Origin: Molossus alvarezi | Taxonomy: Eukaryota; Chordata; Mammalia; Chiroptera; Molossidae | NCBI GenBank assembly: GCA_037176705.1 | Contig: CM073890.1 | Span: 99,748,591-99,812,590, forward strand | DNA: 64,000 nt | Reading direction: 5' to 3' | In this document: piece by piece, positions 22,631-34,716 of the stretch | Layout: each line of letters begins with the position of its first letter | How positions within the stretch are numbered: the stretch's first letter is position 1 | Notes under the pieces: model-generated | Told to the model about the DNA's origin: nothing | The model's input: the letters and a program-made list of their open reading frames with translations, nothing else | Databases searched by the model: none | Position numbers and translations under genes: made by a program

Positions 22631-25284
22631 TTTTAACTCATCTCTATTGTTGAATATATTACAGATGTTTTCCCCTTTGTTCCCCACTTACCTCTCCTCC
22701 CCAATCCCACACCCCTCCTGCCTTCCTCACACTGTTTCCGGTGTCCATTGGTTATGCATACATGCATAAAAGTTCTTTGGTTTATGTCATCCTGTCCTCC
22801 CTCCCCCCTTCCCTTTGAGGTTCATTAGTCTAACAACCAATTTGTACTTCTGAATTCCTTCCCTTTTTCATCCATCTCCCCAGCCCCACCCATCTGACAA
22901 GCAACAAAAAGTTCTCTGTACCTAGGACTCTGTTTCTGTTCTGCTTGCTCCTTTTGTTTGCAGATTGAATTGTTGATAAATATGTATTAATTGCCCTTTT
23001 ATTGTTCATATTTTTGTTCGTCTTCTCCTTCAAGAAGACCCTTCAACATTTCATATAATACTTGTTTGGTGGGATGAACTCCTTTAGCTTTTTCTTGTCT
23101 GGGAAACTCTTGATATGTCCATCAATCCTAAATGATAGCTTTGCAGAATAGAGTAACCTTGGTTGTGGGTCGTTACTTTTCATCACCTTGAATATCTCTT
23201 GCCACTCTTTTCTGGCCTGCAAAATTGTCTTTAAAAAATCAGCTGACAGTTTTATGGGAGCTCCTTTCTAGGTAACAGACTGCTTTCCTCTTGCTGCTTT
23301 TAAGATTCTTTCTTTGTCTTTAATCTTTGGCATTTTGATGATGATGTGTCTTGGTGTGGCACTCTTTGGGTTCATCTTGTTTGGGACTCTCTGTGTTTCC
23401 TGGACTTGTATATCTGTTTCCTTCAGCAAGTTAGGGAAGTTTTCTGTCATTATTGTTTCAAATAGGTTTTTAATTTCTTGTTCTCTCTTTTCTCCTTCTA
23501 GCACCACAATGATGCAAATATTGGCACACTTGATGTTGTCCCAGAGGTTCCTTACACCATCCTCATTTTGTTTTATTCTTTTTTCATTTTGTTGTTCCAA
23601 CTGGGTGTTTTTTGCTTCCTTATATTCCAAATAGATTTTTTGCTTCGTGGCTTTACCTACTCTACTATTGATTTCCTATAAATTATTCTTTATTTCAGTT
23701 AGTTCATCCTTCATTTCTGACTGGTCCTTTTTGATGTTGTTGATGTTCTCACCAAGTTCCTTGAGCAACCTTATAATTAGTGTTTTGAATTTTGCATCTG
23801 ATTGATTGCTTATCTCCATGTTGTTTAATTCTTTTCCTGGAGTTTTATTCCTTTCTTTGATTTGGGACGTGTTTCTTTGTCTCCTCATTTTGGCTGCTTC
23901 CCTGTGATTGTTTCTATGTACTAGGTAGAATTGCTGTGTCTCCTAGGCTTCATAGGGTGGCCTATTGTTTTCGTTATCCTGTAGGATCCAGTGGCACAGC
24001 CTCCCTGATCACCCCAGCTTGGCCCTCGAGGTGCACCCCGAGGGTGGACTGTCGCACCCTCCTGTTGTAATTGAGTCTTGATTACTATTGGAATGTCAAT
24101 GGGAGGAATTTACTCAGGCTGATCAGCTGCAAGGACTGGTTGTGCCCACTGACTACTGGCCTCCGACTCCCTTGGAGGATCAGCTGTGTAGGGGCCCACC
24201 ACACAGAGCAAGACTTACTTCAGTGGGGCTCTGGTACCCACTGAGTTTGGTAATTGAATGTGCCACTTGTGGAGGTGGTTGGGTGGTGGTGTTTCCATGT
24301 GGTCTGAGGCTGTCAACTGGGTTGTGTGGGCTCTGGAGCAAGGTCAGTCACTGCCTGTGTTCTATAAAGTGATCTTCAGATGGCTGCTTCTTGTGCTGGG
24401 CTTGGAGGTGCCAGGAAAAGACAAGTTGTGAACTAAGGCTTGTTGCTTCTAGCTAGGCCTAGGGCCACTTAACAAGAGGTATGGGACTCACTGAGACCAG
24501 ATGCTGCTTGTTTGAGAGATTTTAGGAAACTCTGAAGCAGGATCCAAAACAGGCCAATCCTATGGTAAAGCCTTTGGAAATAGCTTGGGTGAGCCTGAAA
24601 GTTGGGTGGGGCCTCAGGGAATCACCAGGGTGGGGCAAACAGTGTGGGCCAGGTTGTTGGAGTCCCAGATATGGTGGCCGTCTGCTGCCCCAGGGAAGGG
24701 CTCACCAAAGGAACATCAGCCTCCACCAGCACGTCTGTCTAAGAGAAAGTTGCCTTTCAAGCCCTCGTCCTGAGACCAAACAGCTCAGTTCTTCCATGCA
24801 TGTCTTTGGTGTTCCTCAAGCTGCCTCCTCTCCGAGCTTAGAGGGAGCAAGTCCGAGTAAGTCCATGTGCGGGCCCTTTTAGAGCAGCTGCCTGGGGCTT
24901 TAGCAGCCTCAACCTCCCTCAGCCTCAGTTCCCGCTGGTTTTACAGCCAGAAGTGATGGGGATTCTCTTCCTGGCACTGGAATCCTGAGCTGGGCGCCTG
25001 CTGTGGGTCGGGGACCCCTCAGTCCTCAAGGGGGACCTTCCCAGCCGAGGTGTCCTCCTGATTTTTATCCGCCACACATGGGTTTGGGACCAGCCCGTCC
25101 CCTCCGCCCTCCTCCCAGTCTCGGTGTGGCTGCTGCTTTAATTCCGTAGTAGTAGGACTTCCATTCAGCTGATGTCAGGCGGTTCTGAAGGATGGTTGTT
25201 CTGTAGTTTAGTTGTAATTTTGATGTGGTTGTGGGAGGAATGATACCGTGTTTATCTATGCTGCCATCGTGAGTGTAAGTCTAT
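22631..25284 (-). mobile_element. HAL1 (half-L1) element, near full length
   Basis: This minus-strand element has an L1-type 5' end with a YY1-like 'gatggcagcat' motif near 25260-25270. A GC-richer 5' UTR of about 1.4 kb follows, then one decayed ORF1, then a short L1-type 3' UTR (22640-23030) with 'aaagaacttttatgcatg'. No ORF2 sequence lies between ORF1 and the 3' UTR. That is the HAL1 plan, in which the element relies on L1 ORF2 protein supplied in trans. Eleven-base TSDs flank it. A second, similar copy lies at 52242-54983 on the plus strand. Confidence 0.88.
23040..23888 (-). pseudogene. Decayed ORF1 of the HAL1
   Basis: The frame starts MRRQRNTSQIKERNKTPGKE at 23888, as in L1 ORF1 proteins (RNA-binding nucleic-acid chaperones). 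It has a coiled-coil-like middle and a conserved part with [39 protein letters not shown] and [11 protein letters not shown]. After stops at about 23676 and 23268 the frame continues with the C-terminal part SFPDKKKLKEF near 23100. Stops and a frameshift prevent expression of a whole protein. The start fits the family N-terminus. Confidence 0.85.
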
Positions 25285-25295
25285 TCTATGTATTT

Positions 25296-25537
25296 ATTGA
25301 TGATTATACTCTCCTGAATTTGGGGATTTTATTAAATAGGTGTACATTGTTCAACTTTGACAATATTTTTTTCTCTATGATATTGATAATAACCTTTCTT
25401 GGGATCCTTCAAGTTACAATGTGATCAGACTTTGCACTAGGAGGCAGTGAAAATCAAACCTTGAGTTCCAAGAAAACAAATGCTGTGCTCTGTTCATTGT
25501 TATATTTCTATTACCTAGCACATTGTCTGCTGCAGAG
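25296..25537. other. Unassigned
   Basis: Short AT-rich spacer with no recognised feature. Confidence 0.5.
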
Positions 25538-25910
25538 TAGATTAGTCAGGGTTCTCCAGGGAAACAGAACCAATAGGATAAATATTGACATACAGAAGGA
25601 TATTTATTATAAAAAATTAACTCAAGTAATTATGAAGGTGTAGTCCTATGACTGTTCTGTCATCTGGAAGCTGGAGGCCCAGGACAGGCAGTGGTATAGT
25701 TCCAGTCTAAGACCAAAGGCCTGAGAACCAGGGCAGCCAATGGTTTGAGTCTTAGTCTTAGTCCAAAGGCTTGAGAACCAGGAATACTCATGTCCAAAGT
25801 CAGGAGAAGATACGTCCTAGCTCAAACAGAGAGAGAAAATTTGGCCCTCCTCTGCCTTTTTGTTCTATTTGGGTCCTCAACTGATTGAATGATGGCCACC
25901 CACATAAGGG

Positions 25911-25936
25911 AGGACAGTCTACTTCACTCAGTCTAT
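25911..25936. repeat. Inverted repeat, left arm
   Basis: This is a 26-bp perfect reverse complement of 26039-26064, with a 102-bp spacer between. It marks the fold-back point in the LTR. Confidence 0.97.
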
Positions 25937-26038
25937 GTGTCAACTTCATGGGGCTAAGAGATGCCCAGATAGCTGGTACAGCATTATATCTGGGCGTGTC
26001 TGTGAGCGTGCTTGCAGAAGAGATTGTCATTTGAATCA

Positions 26039-26064
26039 ATAGACTGAGTGAAGTAGACTGTCCT
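26039..26064. repeat. Inverted repeat, right arm
   Basis: This is the reverse complement of 25911-25936. It ends within a few bases of the start of an L1 fragment. Confidence 0.97.
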
Positions 26065-26067
26065 TCA

Positions 26068-26484
26068 CAGGACTACATATACACAATGGAGTACTATGCA
26101 GCGGTAAGAAAGAAAGATCTCTTATCCTTTGAGATGACATGGAGGGACCTGGAAAGTATTATCCTAAGTGAAATAAGCCAAGCAGAAAAAGACAAATACC
26201 ACATGATCTCACTTATATACGGAATATAATGAACATAACAGTCTGAGGAATACGGTAGACCCAGAAACATGGAAGTAGGGCACAGACTGACATCCCTCAG
26301 AAGAGGGGGTGGGGGGGTGGGAAGAGATAAACCACAGAACTTATATGCATGTATGCATGACCAATGGACATGGACAACTAAGCCGGGGACGGGATGAGGG
26401 TGGGGTGGGGAGGGGGGTGCCAATGAGGTAAAAAAGATGAAATATCTGTAACAAAAAAATAAATAAAAAATTAAAAAAAAAAAG
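26068..26484 (+). mobile_element. 5'-truncated L1, last ORF2 codons and 3' UTR
   Basis: The plus strand reads 'caatggagtactatgcagc' (26083 onward), the ORF2 end, then the bat L1 3' UTR with 'aacttatatgcatgtatgca', G-rich tracts and an A-rich tail (26451-26484). The 5' end is cut right at the folded LTR. No convincing TSD is found, which fits a rearranged 5' junction. Confidence 0.9.
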
Positions 26485-26616
26485 TTTACCATCACTTAGA
26501 GTGACTAAAAATAGTCTATGAATGATTAAACAATAGTTATATAATACACTAAATAAATATTATAATAGTAGTCATAAAACAACTTAAATTCCATTAATGT
26601 TTTACTGTAATTAGCA

Positions 26617-26658
<42 letters not shown>

Positions 26659-28199
26659 CTAAGGCAAATCATTATCTTGAACATGTGCTTTAACTTATAT
26701 CCAGTCAGATATGTCTGTGTTATTGAAGATATCTTTTATCATCAGAAAAGATCAGACTGTATATAATAATACTATACTGATACTATAATAAGCAATGCTA
26801 TTAATAGTCACTATAGTTTTAATTTTCTTTCTAAATGCTCAGAGTCCATTGTAATATCAGGCCTTAGGAGCATAAAGCAAATGCTGATTGAGTCATTGTT
26901 TGACAGTGATTTTTTTACTTCTTTCGTAAATAAAATTATTAATAAAAATTATTTTGGAATTAAACATTGTGTTACATTTTAAATATTCCTGTAAGTATTT
27001 AATGTAGAGAGTACTTTGTAGTGTTGTTTAATACAGGATTGAAGTAAATACAAATCAAAGCATATTTCATTAAAAGTAGTAGCCACATGCAATTAACTAT
27101 ATTCAATCATACTCTAAAGAAAATAGAATATTATTTTAATCTGAAATTATTTTCAAATTCTATAAATTGATGATTTTGACAGCAAGAATCAGGATAGTTT
27201 CTGGGTTCTTTTGTTTGTTTTAAATAGATTTTTAAATTACTTGTTGCAAAGTATCTAGTAAATGGAGCATTATGTTTACAGGAAGTCCAGCAAGACATTT
27301 TGAGATTTTTTTTTAATATGAGCATGTTTATTTTTGCAAAACAGTATATTGAATAACCTCATTGCTGATTGTGATCATTAGAGTACATTCTATAAAACAT
27401 TCTAACAAGTAAAATGTTAAGCATTACTGAGATCAATATTACCTCACAGTGAAATCTTCAGTTTACAAGTATGCTGAAGTCACGTTCTGTTTTCTAGAGA
27501 GAGAGGGAAAAAGTGTTTGTTTAGATTTTTGCTGTGTACATTCCACAGTGCCAACCAATGTGTAGAATGGGGTGGAGCCCCAGGGCTGGGGATGCTGGGA
27601 GGGATGCCCTATGCTTACTGAATTCATAAAGAAAACAAAGCGTTTGTGCAAGCCATTGGAAAAATACACGATTTGTATGCATATGTGTGGGGAGGAAGCC
27701 AAAACAATGAAGTAAAAAAAATCAATTGATTTCAATTTCTTACAGCTAAAAACATAAAACATCACAGAGTGCAAACCTGACTCCTAATAGGAATCTGTTT
27801 TCTCTTAGTTTCCTTAGTGCAGCAGAGAATACAGACTAGAACATACAGGGTCCAGAGTCACAAATCAGTGGAAACTTTGGATTCCCAGAGACAGATCTGT
27901 GTGCCCTTATGAAAAGTATTGAAACTATTCCTAAAGTTATATGTAAGAAACACTAAATGCATATAAAATAGACAGCATTATTTAACTGACATTTTTCAAA
28001 GGTTATTCAGTTCGCAAAAGCTTCTGATAAACATTACCAATAAATTGTACACAAAGAGCGCATGTTAGATTAATAAACTGATAATGAAATAAGAAGCCTA
28101 AATACAAGAAAACAACACCTGGACATAGAAACAAGGCAAGGTCAGTATAGGACTCACACGCCATACGATTATGAATCAGAGTAGAGGCTTTTAGCCATA
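26485..28199. other. Unassigned AT-rich sequence with an (AT)n tract
   Basis: No gene is recognised. A TA dinucleotide tract with one CA interruption lies at 26620-26651. The rest has no repeat that I can name. Confidence 0.45.
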
Positions 28200-28378
28200 T
28201 TTTGCAACATGAAATGGATTCTACCCAGGAACTTCCAGAAAGAAGCACAGGTCTACTAACACCTTGCGTTTAGCCCAGTGATACCCATATTGTATTTCTG
28301 AACTATAGAAATGTAACACAATAAATTTGTGGTTTTGAGCAACTAAATTTGTTTTGGCAGTAATCATACACTAATATA
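28200..28378 (+). mobile_element. MLT1-type LTR, 3' end
   Basis: The final part of a forward MLT1-type LTR is visible: 'aactatagaaatgtaacaca' then an 'aataaatttgtggttttgag' polyadenylation-signal region, ending near 'cactaata'. The upstream part is too diverged to define. Confidence 0.5.
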
Positions 28379-28587
28379 GTTACTTATATACTTATATTAA
28401 CTAATCGTATAATACCCCATCTTGGATTCTTATTACATATAAATTCACTCTTGCAATTAAAATTAATGTTATTTTTATAAATACAAGTGTTAGAGAATAA
28501 CCAAAACTAGATATCTACAATCACAGGGTAGGTCCTAACTGACCACTAACTCTCAAGGGTACGACAAGTTGCTTAGTCATATACTGT

Positions 28588-29125
28588 ATTAGTTTTTTAT
28601 TGCTTCTATAATAAATTACCACAAATATAATAGATGGATTAGAACAAAATCCATGTATTATCTATAATTTCCATGGACAGAAGTCCAGGAACTGCAGTAG
28701 CTTCACTGGGTCTCTGCTTAGAATCTCACAAGGGTGGAATCAAGGTGTCTGCAGGACTGTGTTCCTGGTGCCCCTTCCTTGCTGGTTGTCCATCTCAGCT
28801 TCTGGAGACTGTCCACACTGCATGGCTGTTGGCCACCTTCTCCCACCTTCAAGGTCAGCACAGACAGCTCAGTCCCCCCTCATGCTTTGAGTCGCTGCTG
28901 ATTCCTTCTTTACATCTTGGCCTTTCTGCCCTCCTTTGCCACTTTTTAAAGGCCCGTATGGTTACATTGGGTATACCCAACTAATCCAGTGCAGTCTCAC
29001 TGAGCTACGTGACCTTCATGCCGTCTGCTGAGTTCCTTTGCCACATAACATGTATTCTCAGGTTCCAAGGATTAGGTCGTGGGCATCTTTAGGATGAGAT
29101 GGGGGATTATTTTATTTATTACAAC
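28588..29125. mobile_element. MLT1-type LTR (reverse reading)
   Basis: It begins 'tgtattagttttttattgct' and has 'aagtccaggaactgcagtag', 'aaggtgtctgcaggactgtg' and 'ggcatctttaggatgagatg', all typical positions in MLT1-family LTRs. GC content is higher than in its surroundings. It lies close to the partial LTR at 28200-28378 but in the opposite reading sense. Confidence 0.7.
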
Positions 29126-30095
29126 CAGTTTAAGGAATGGATTTTAAATAATCTTTTTTGTTTGTTTGGGCATCTGTAACCACAGAAACAGAAGTAAGTA
29201 GCCAATTCTATTATAGTATTAACAATTTGCTGTACTGATGAGCTAAGAAGAAAACAATGTCACAAGAACAGTCAGATCACCCAGAAGTTGAGTTGATAAT
29301 GCATGTATATCAACACAGCTATGCTATCTATCTATAGAGTATCCTTTAGAGTCTTAGATTAGGGAAATCAAAGATCCAAACTTCACCTTAATGAATACTT
29401 TAGTGCTAAAACCTCACATACTACAGAACCATGAGCAAGATTATAGGATAGAACCCGACCTGTTGCTACTGTACTCAGCACAACGTTAGAAGTGGAAACA
29501 GAAATAGATAATCAGTAACACGTGGTGGATAGTTATGGGTCAGTAACATGCAGTTTTTGTCCAAAAGATCGAGGATTATATAACACTTAAAAATACAAAT
29601 TCATGATGACAATGCATTTGGAAAAACAGTTGACACTCTTCATTTAAGAAAATTCTTATAAGTTCAGATTTAAAGTAGAGTATATTTGTTCATGAACTAG
29701 TCTAAATTGGAAGTTGTCTTATTTATAATAAGAACCAAAATTAAGTGACAGCTATTTAGAAAAATAATTCAATAAAAAATCTGTTAAAATATGTTTACTA
29801 TATTAAAAATATAGTCTGTCTGTTTTCTATTCCTATAAATGTCAAAAATTTTTATTTTGAATATTTGTAACTTTTTCATTATTTTGATGACACAACAGTG
29901 AGTCATTTGTATTTTCCAAGAAGCAGAATTTCCAAAATACACTGGGCACCTGTTTGTACAAATGTGTGATGTTTATTTGTTTCAGACAAAATGAGGCTCT
30001 TTTGGATCATACAAAATCCCAAGTTATCTTCCACTTGCATACAGTTTAGAATGATATTAAGATGCTTCTAAAGCAGTTTTCACTCATTGCAGTCA
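29126..30095. other. Unassigned AT-rich sequence
   Basis: I recognise nothing here. Confidence 0.5.
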
Positions 30096-30108
30096 CTCAA
30101 AGTAAGCA
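30096..30108. repeat. TSD, left, of SINE 30109-30355
   Basis: CTCAAAGTAAGCA is repeated exactly at 30356-30368. Confidence 0.95.
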
Positions 30109-30355
30109 TTTTTTTTTTTATCCTTACCCGAGGACATTTTTGCATTTTTTGTTTAGACAGAGCGGGAGGGAGAGAGAGGAAGAGAGAGAGAGAGAAACAT
30201 CGATGTGAAGGGACACATCGAGTGGTTGCCACCCGCACGACCAACCAGGGCCAGGGACAAACTGCAACCGAGGTACATGCCCTTAGCGGGAACCGAACCC
30301 GGGTCTCTCTGTACCCCAGGCCGACGCTCTAACCTCTGAGCCAAACAGGCCAGGG
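30109..30355 (-). mobile_element. Ves SINE (long-body type)
   Basis: A complete minus-strand copy: head from 30355, B box 'ggttcggttcc', long body ('gtttgtccctggccctggtt'), pyrimidine stretch, 'aaaaatgtcctcgggtaagg' and a T run (A tail) at 30109-30119. A perfect 13-bp TSD flanks it. Confidence 0.96.
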
Positions 30356-30368
30356 CTCAAAGTAAGCA

Positions 30369-33035
30369 CTTTTGTCTCCGCCCCCCTTTCATTGTAGTGT
30401 TTGGTGCTGGTCTGATGTCCCTGCACCCGTCGAGTTTTGAATGAGTGAAAATGTTGTGTGGGCTGGAGCCTTATCTGGGGTTACTGCGCTCTGCAAAGTA
30501 ATTGACATGGGTTTTGATTAGCCACTTTTTCTTCAGTCCAGAGATGCACAGACATTTGCATTTAGAGAATACATGTTTGGGTGAGACTGGAAGTGTAATG
30601 TCATTAAGACAGTATTCACCACGTTACACCCTGAATAGTTGTAGCAGGTGGTGAGGCTCTGCTGCAAAAATGCATCATTTTGTTTGTGCTTCCAGAGGAA
30701 AATGTAAGATTGCGACTGGGTGACCCGGAGAATATTTTTCTGAATAGCAGACACAATTTTTAACTTCTTCAGTAGAAGTTATGTGGGCGTTGAGATTAGG
30801 GTCTGTGACTCTGAGAGATCAGATGTTGCAGGAGTTAAGTGAAAAAAAAAAAAAAATCAAGTCCTGTATTTCTTCCTAATAAACTGTAGAAATCATTAAA
30901 AGTGTGGTCCCTCCACTCGCTGAAAGTATTGCTGGACTCTTTTCTAGAATGAATATGTTAGAGTTGTGAATGCTTCCTTTGAACAGAAGATAGACCATCA
31001 CACATGGGCAGTTTGTGGGACGTTCACTAATTATCTCTTCAATAAAAATTAGTTGAGACCGACACTGTGTATACTACCTTTTAGCAATACAAATTGAACA
31101 AAGGGGCCATGGAGATTGTAAAAGAACACCGGCAATCAAAACGAAAAGTTTGCATCTACGGAGGACAGGGTTACCTCACAGGAGGGAGAGCCCGGCCACT
31201 TGGGAGGCTGCTATTAGCACATGTGGTCGCAGAGATTTCCACGTCCATTTGAATTTTCAGGACGACTGCTGAGCATGAGTAAATAAAGCTAGAGGAGCAT
31301 CTGTTCCCAGTTAAGGCTAATCCCCTAGCTAGCTGCAAAATCATTTACTTAATTATGATTAGGTAATAATTTACTGATATATCAAAGAATTCTCCAATTA
31401 TATTAGTAATATTTTTGCTTTTGCCTCTTATTTAAAATGTACCCTCCTTATCCAAGGGTATTATTTCATTGTATAGTGTTTTAACAAGGGATTTTGTTCT
31501 GCGATCTATGGGTCCAACCATATCTCTGCTGGAATAGAAACTAGAAAATTGGAACTTTCGATGATCCTTTTGCATCAGGGAAGATTTCACCTGGAACAAT
31601 TATGCTGGAAATGTTGACGTTTTCCCAGAGCGAGTGTGACAGTGTGACTCACAGAGGCAGGATTTAGATCTACTGTGCTCTGATCTCATTTGTTAATTGT
31701 GGCACCTTCACATTTGATCTCTCTCTCTCTTCACAGGGTAGCATCTCCCATTCTTGGGCCAATCAGTGCTGTAAAACATTGCAAGCTTCTCTGCCCAGCA
31801 ACCTAGAAGTAGGCGTGGTTGGGCATGACTAGACCTAGCAGATTTGAAATCCTAAAATCTATCTGAAAACGCAGAAGTCTAAGATTAGCTGTCAAGCTTT
31901 GACTAACATTCTAGAAGCCGGATTCTGAACAAACATTGCTTTTGCTAATACACGTTTCTCTCCCGAGTACCTGAAATGCAGGAAAAAATGTTCCAGAACA
32001 CAGCAAACTTGAAAGCAGGGATTATGAACAGAAGCAAAGAATTGAGCACAGCACAATTTTTAAAAATCTACGGAAAGTTTGCTTACTGCTCACTTCAACT
32101 TTTGCTCTTTTGTTTAAAAGCATCTTAAGAGCACAGAGCATCCTCTTTCATTTCTAAACACATGTAACGGTGCATTTTTGAAAAATGGAGATATACCATA
32201 CTTAATGTACCGCTTTTCCTTGTCATCTTCCTTAAAACATGGCGAAGGTCTTTCAACTGCATCTGCTAGTTTTATTCAATGTTGTTACCCCAGGTATACT
32301 GTACACCAAATGAATTTTTTTTCTTGTTGATAAATGTCCTGGCTTTTTGTTTCACCGCTGAAAGAGTGGGATAGGTAGTCCATCAAAATGTACCTCTGTG
32401 CATTCAAATGAACCTTTTGGAAAAATGAACAAGATTGAAAATTTTAAAAGGCCCTAGTATGTTCACTAAGTGCAGAAGTGATTAATCATTTTACCTTTAT
32501 GTTGGCAGCAGCCATAAAGTGCATGCAATTAAAGTCTATAATGATATATTTCTATGGCATGTACTGTGAAGCTGTCCAAGAGATGACAGTATAGAAAAAA
32601 AATAGGATGTGTGCACAACGCTCTGCAAATAAGATTCTCTAATAAATGTGTTCAGCACCGTACAACTGGGACATGTTCAATGGTTTAATAAAATATTTGT
32701 TTGCAATAACTGTTTTTCTTCCCTGGGACTGTGTTATATTCTGGAATAATGGGATGCAATAATTCTTTGAATGGTCTTAGTCATTCCTAGTTTAAGTGAA
32801 TAAACATCTTAAGTAGAGTTTTAAATTTACAGACAGATGATAGACCCTATCAGTAGGTGACAATATTTCTGCTGTTTTGTAGAAAAGGCAGGGCTATTAC
32901 ATAACATTTTAAGTTATAAATTATGTAAAAATTGTGTATAAAATAAAGGTTCTTATCTGGATCGATTACAGATCTTTTTATCTTTCTACCTATTCAGTCA
33001 GTATTTTTACAAAAACTACTCGTTGTTCCCCCATA
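30369..33035. other. Repeat-poor sequence; candidate for conserved elements
   Basis: I recognise no repeat over 2.6 kb, and base composition is more balanced than in nearby deserts. Homeodomain-like TAATTA and ATTA motifs cluster near 31345-31375. A CCAAT-type stretch 'gggccaatcag' lies at 31758-31768. A pyrimidine run followed by CAG at 31719-31736 resembles a splice acceptor, but no coding frame follows. These are weak hints only. Confidence 0.3.
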
Positions 33036-33365
33036 TCTCTTCTACTTTTATAGAATATTGATCTGCCTCGTTTCTCAGAACACACTGACTGTACTTCCCA
33101 GTCTCCTTCAATGTGGCTGTGACCTTGCAGTTTCGTTTCTGACCTGGGAGATATAAACAAATGTGCAAACAATTTCTATGAAGAGATAACTTTCTTTTGT
33201 CATGTCTCCTCGCCTGAAAGCTGCCATGCTGCATAATGACTAGCACTTGAGCAGTGACTTTGGACCACAGGTGCAGGTTAGAGGTCGAAGGTGACTGAGC
33301 AACAACATGGACGGGGACCGTGGTGTCTGAGGAGCCGGGGTACGAGCCCTGGACTACCGAATTCG
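33036..33365. mobile_element. Possible old LTR-like repeat
   Basis: The stretch 'ctgtacttcccagtctcctt' with 'gtggctgtgaccttgcagtt' resembles a common motif of ancient mammalian LTRs, and the C-terminal side near 33200-33365 is GC-richer. I cannot assign a family. A 125-codon minus frame across it (33016-33393) is probably accidental. Confidence 0.3.
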
Positions 33366-34439
33366 TGAGGAGGAGAAACAAGATTTCCAACATTTCAAAA
33401 TTATTGTTTTTTGTAACTCAACACTGAACTTAAAGCTAATTTAGTAATCAACACCTTTAAAAACTGGGACATAATAAAGAGGCACTTGGCATTACCTCTG
33501 AGGTGCCATTTTATACTTACAAGTATCTTTCTTTCTAGTGATTATACACATTGGAAACGCTGGGTTAATATTAAGGAAAATTCCCCCCTTAATGCTTAAA
33601 AACTGTTTTCAACTTACTTTGATTTATCTAACAAAATGATCTGTAATTAAGGGATAAAATATAAGCCTATAATAAAGATGATTATTTTGCATTGAGAATA
33701 AACTGTTTTCATAAGTCAGACAAAACCGTGATAGCTGTCAGCCTTGGAAGCATAGTTTTAAAGTTATAGATTGTAATTTAACACAGAAGATAGGTAGTAT
33801 GAGCATGCATCTGCCACATAACGAAGCAGAAAGGTCCACATAACAGAGTGAGCAAGAGGTAGACACGCCCCAAGTCAGTGGCGTTGTCCACAGGACTGAC
33901 TGGTGCTCTTAGCAACATGCTGCAAGAATAATTTAATGCCTGGGATATTTTCTCATTTTGTAACTTCACCTTATACTGGTATATTTTGCTGTTTATTTCT
34001 TTTTTCATTTTTGTTTCTGTTTTAAAATTCTGTTTGATGCAGACAAACAAATGTCTACAAAGTACAAACAACACAAAGAATTTCCAAATGTACTCCATAC
34101 TACTTCTCAAAATGTTAAAAATGTTCATAGCCACAGTGCAATGACCAAAACTGGGATATTAACATTGATAGAATTATATTTTTGATTCTATACTGACTTT
34201 ACTGAAAGTGGAATATTTGTCTCCATGAGTCCTTTCTGTGGGATAATGTTCAAGTGAGGCTCGCGCACTGCCTTTAGTCATCATTTCTTCTTAGTCTCCT
34301 TCAGTCTGAAACAGTTCCTCAGTCTTTCTTTTTTATAATATTGAAACTTTTGAAGAATATTAGCCAGGTTTTTGTTTGTTTGTTTGTTTTTGTTTTATAG
34401 AATATCCCTCAATGTCTGGTACTTGTTCTAATTAAATTG
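33366..34439. other. Unassigned AT-rich sequence
   Basis: A 118-codon minus-strand frame (33778-34134) has no recognisable motif. A (TTTG)n run lies at 34372-34391. Nothing else is identified. Confidence 0.45.
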
Positions 34440-34455
34440 AAATTATGTATTTTTG
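34440..34455. repeat. TSD, left, of SINE 34456-34716
   Basis: AAATTATGTATTTTTG is repeated exactly (16 bp) at 34717-34732. Confidence 0.96.
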
Positions 34456-34716
34456 TTTGTTTGTTTGTTTTTTATCATCCTCACCCAAGGACATTTTTCC
34501 ACCCTTTGTCCAGGTAGAATGGGAGGGAGAGAGAGGAACAGAGAGAGAGACAAACATCGATGTGAAAGGGACACATCGAGCGGTTGCCACCTGCATAACC
34601 AACCAGGGCCGGGGACAAACTGCAACCGAGGTACGTGCCCTTAGCGGGAACTGAACCCGGGTCTCTCTGGACCGCACTTCGATGCTCTAACCGCTGAGCC
34701 AAACTGACCAGGGCTC
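34456..34716 (-). mobile_element. Ves SINE (long-body type)
   Basis: A full minus-strand copy with head, B box 'ggttcagttcc', long body, pyrimidine stretch, 'aaaaatgtccttgggtgagg' and a tail of T and TTTG repeats on the plus strand. A perfect 16-bp TSD suggests fairly recent insertion. Confidence 0.97.

Larger units (their letters stand above)
25538..26064. mobile_element. MLT2-type ERVL LTR, folded back on itself
   Basis: From 25538 to 25936 the plus strand reads an MLT2-type LTR backwards, from its end ('ttagtcagggttctccaggg') to its middle. From 25937 to 26064 it reads the first part of such an LTR forwards ('gtgtcaacttcatggggcta', 'gatgcccagatagctggtac'). The two halves share a perfect 26-bp inverted repeat (25911-25936 and 26039-26064). 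The LTR would have served an ERVL-type retrovirus. No internal genes adjoin it. Confidence 0.8.

Noticed and set aside
31719..31800. Possible exon after a pyrimidine run and CAG
   Set aside because: No open frame of useful length or donor site follows. One acceptor-like word is not enough.
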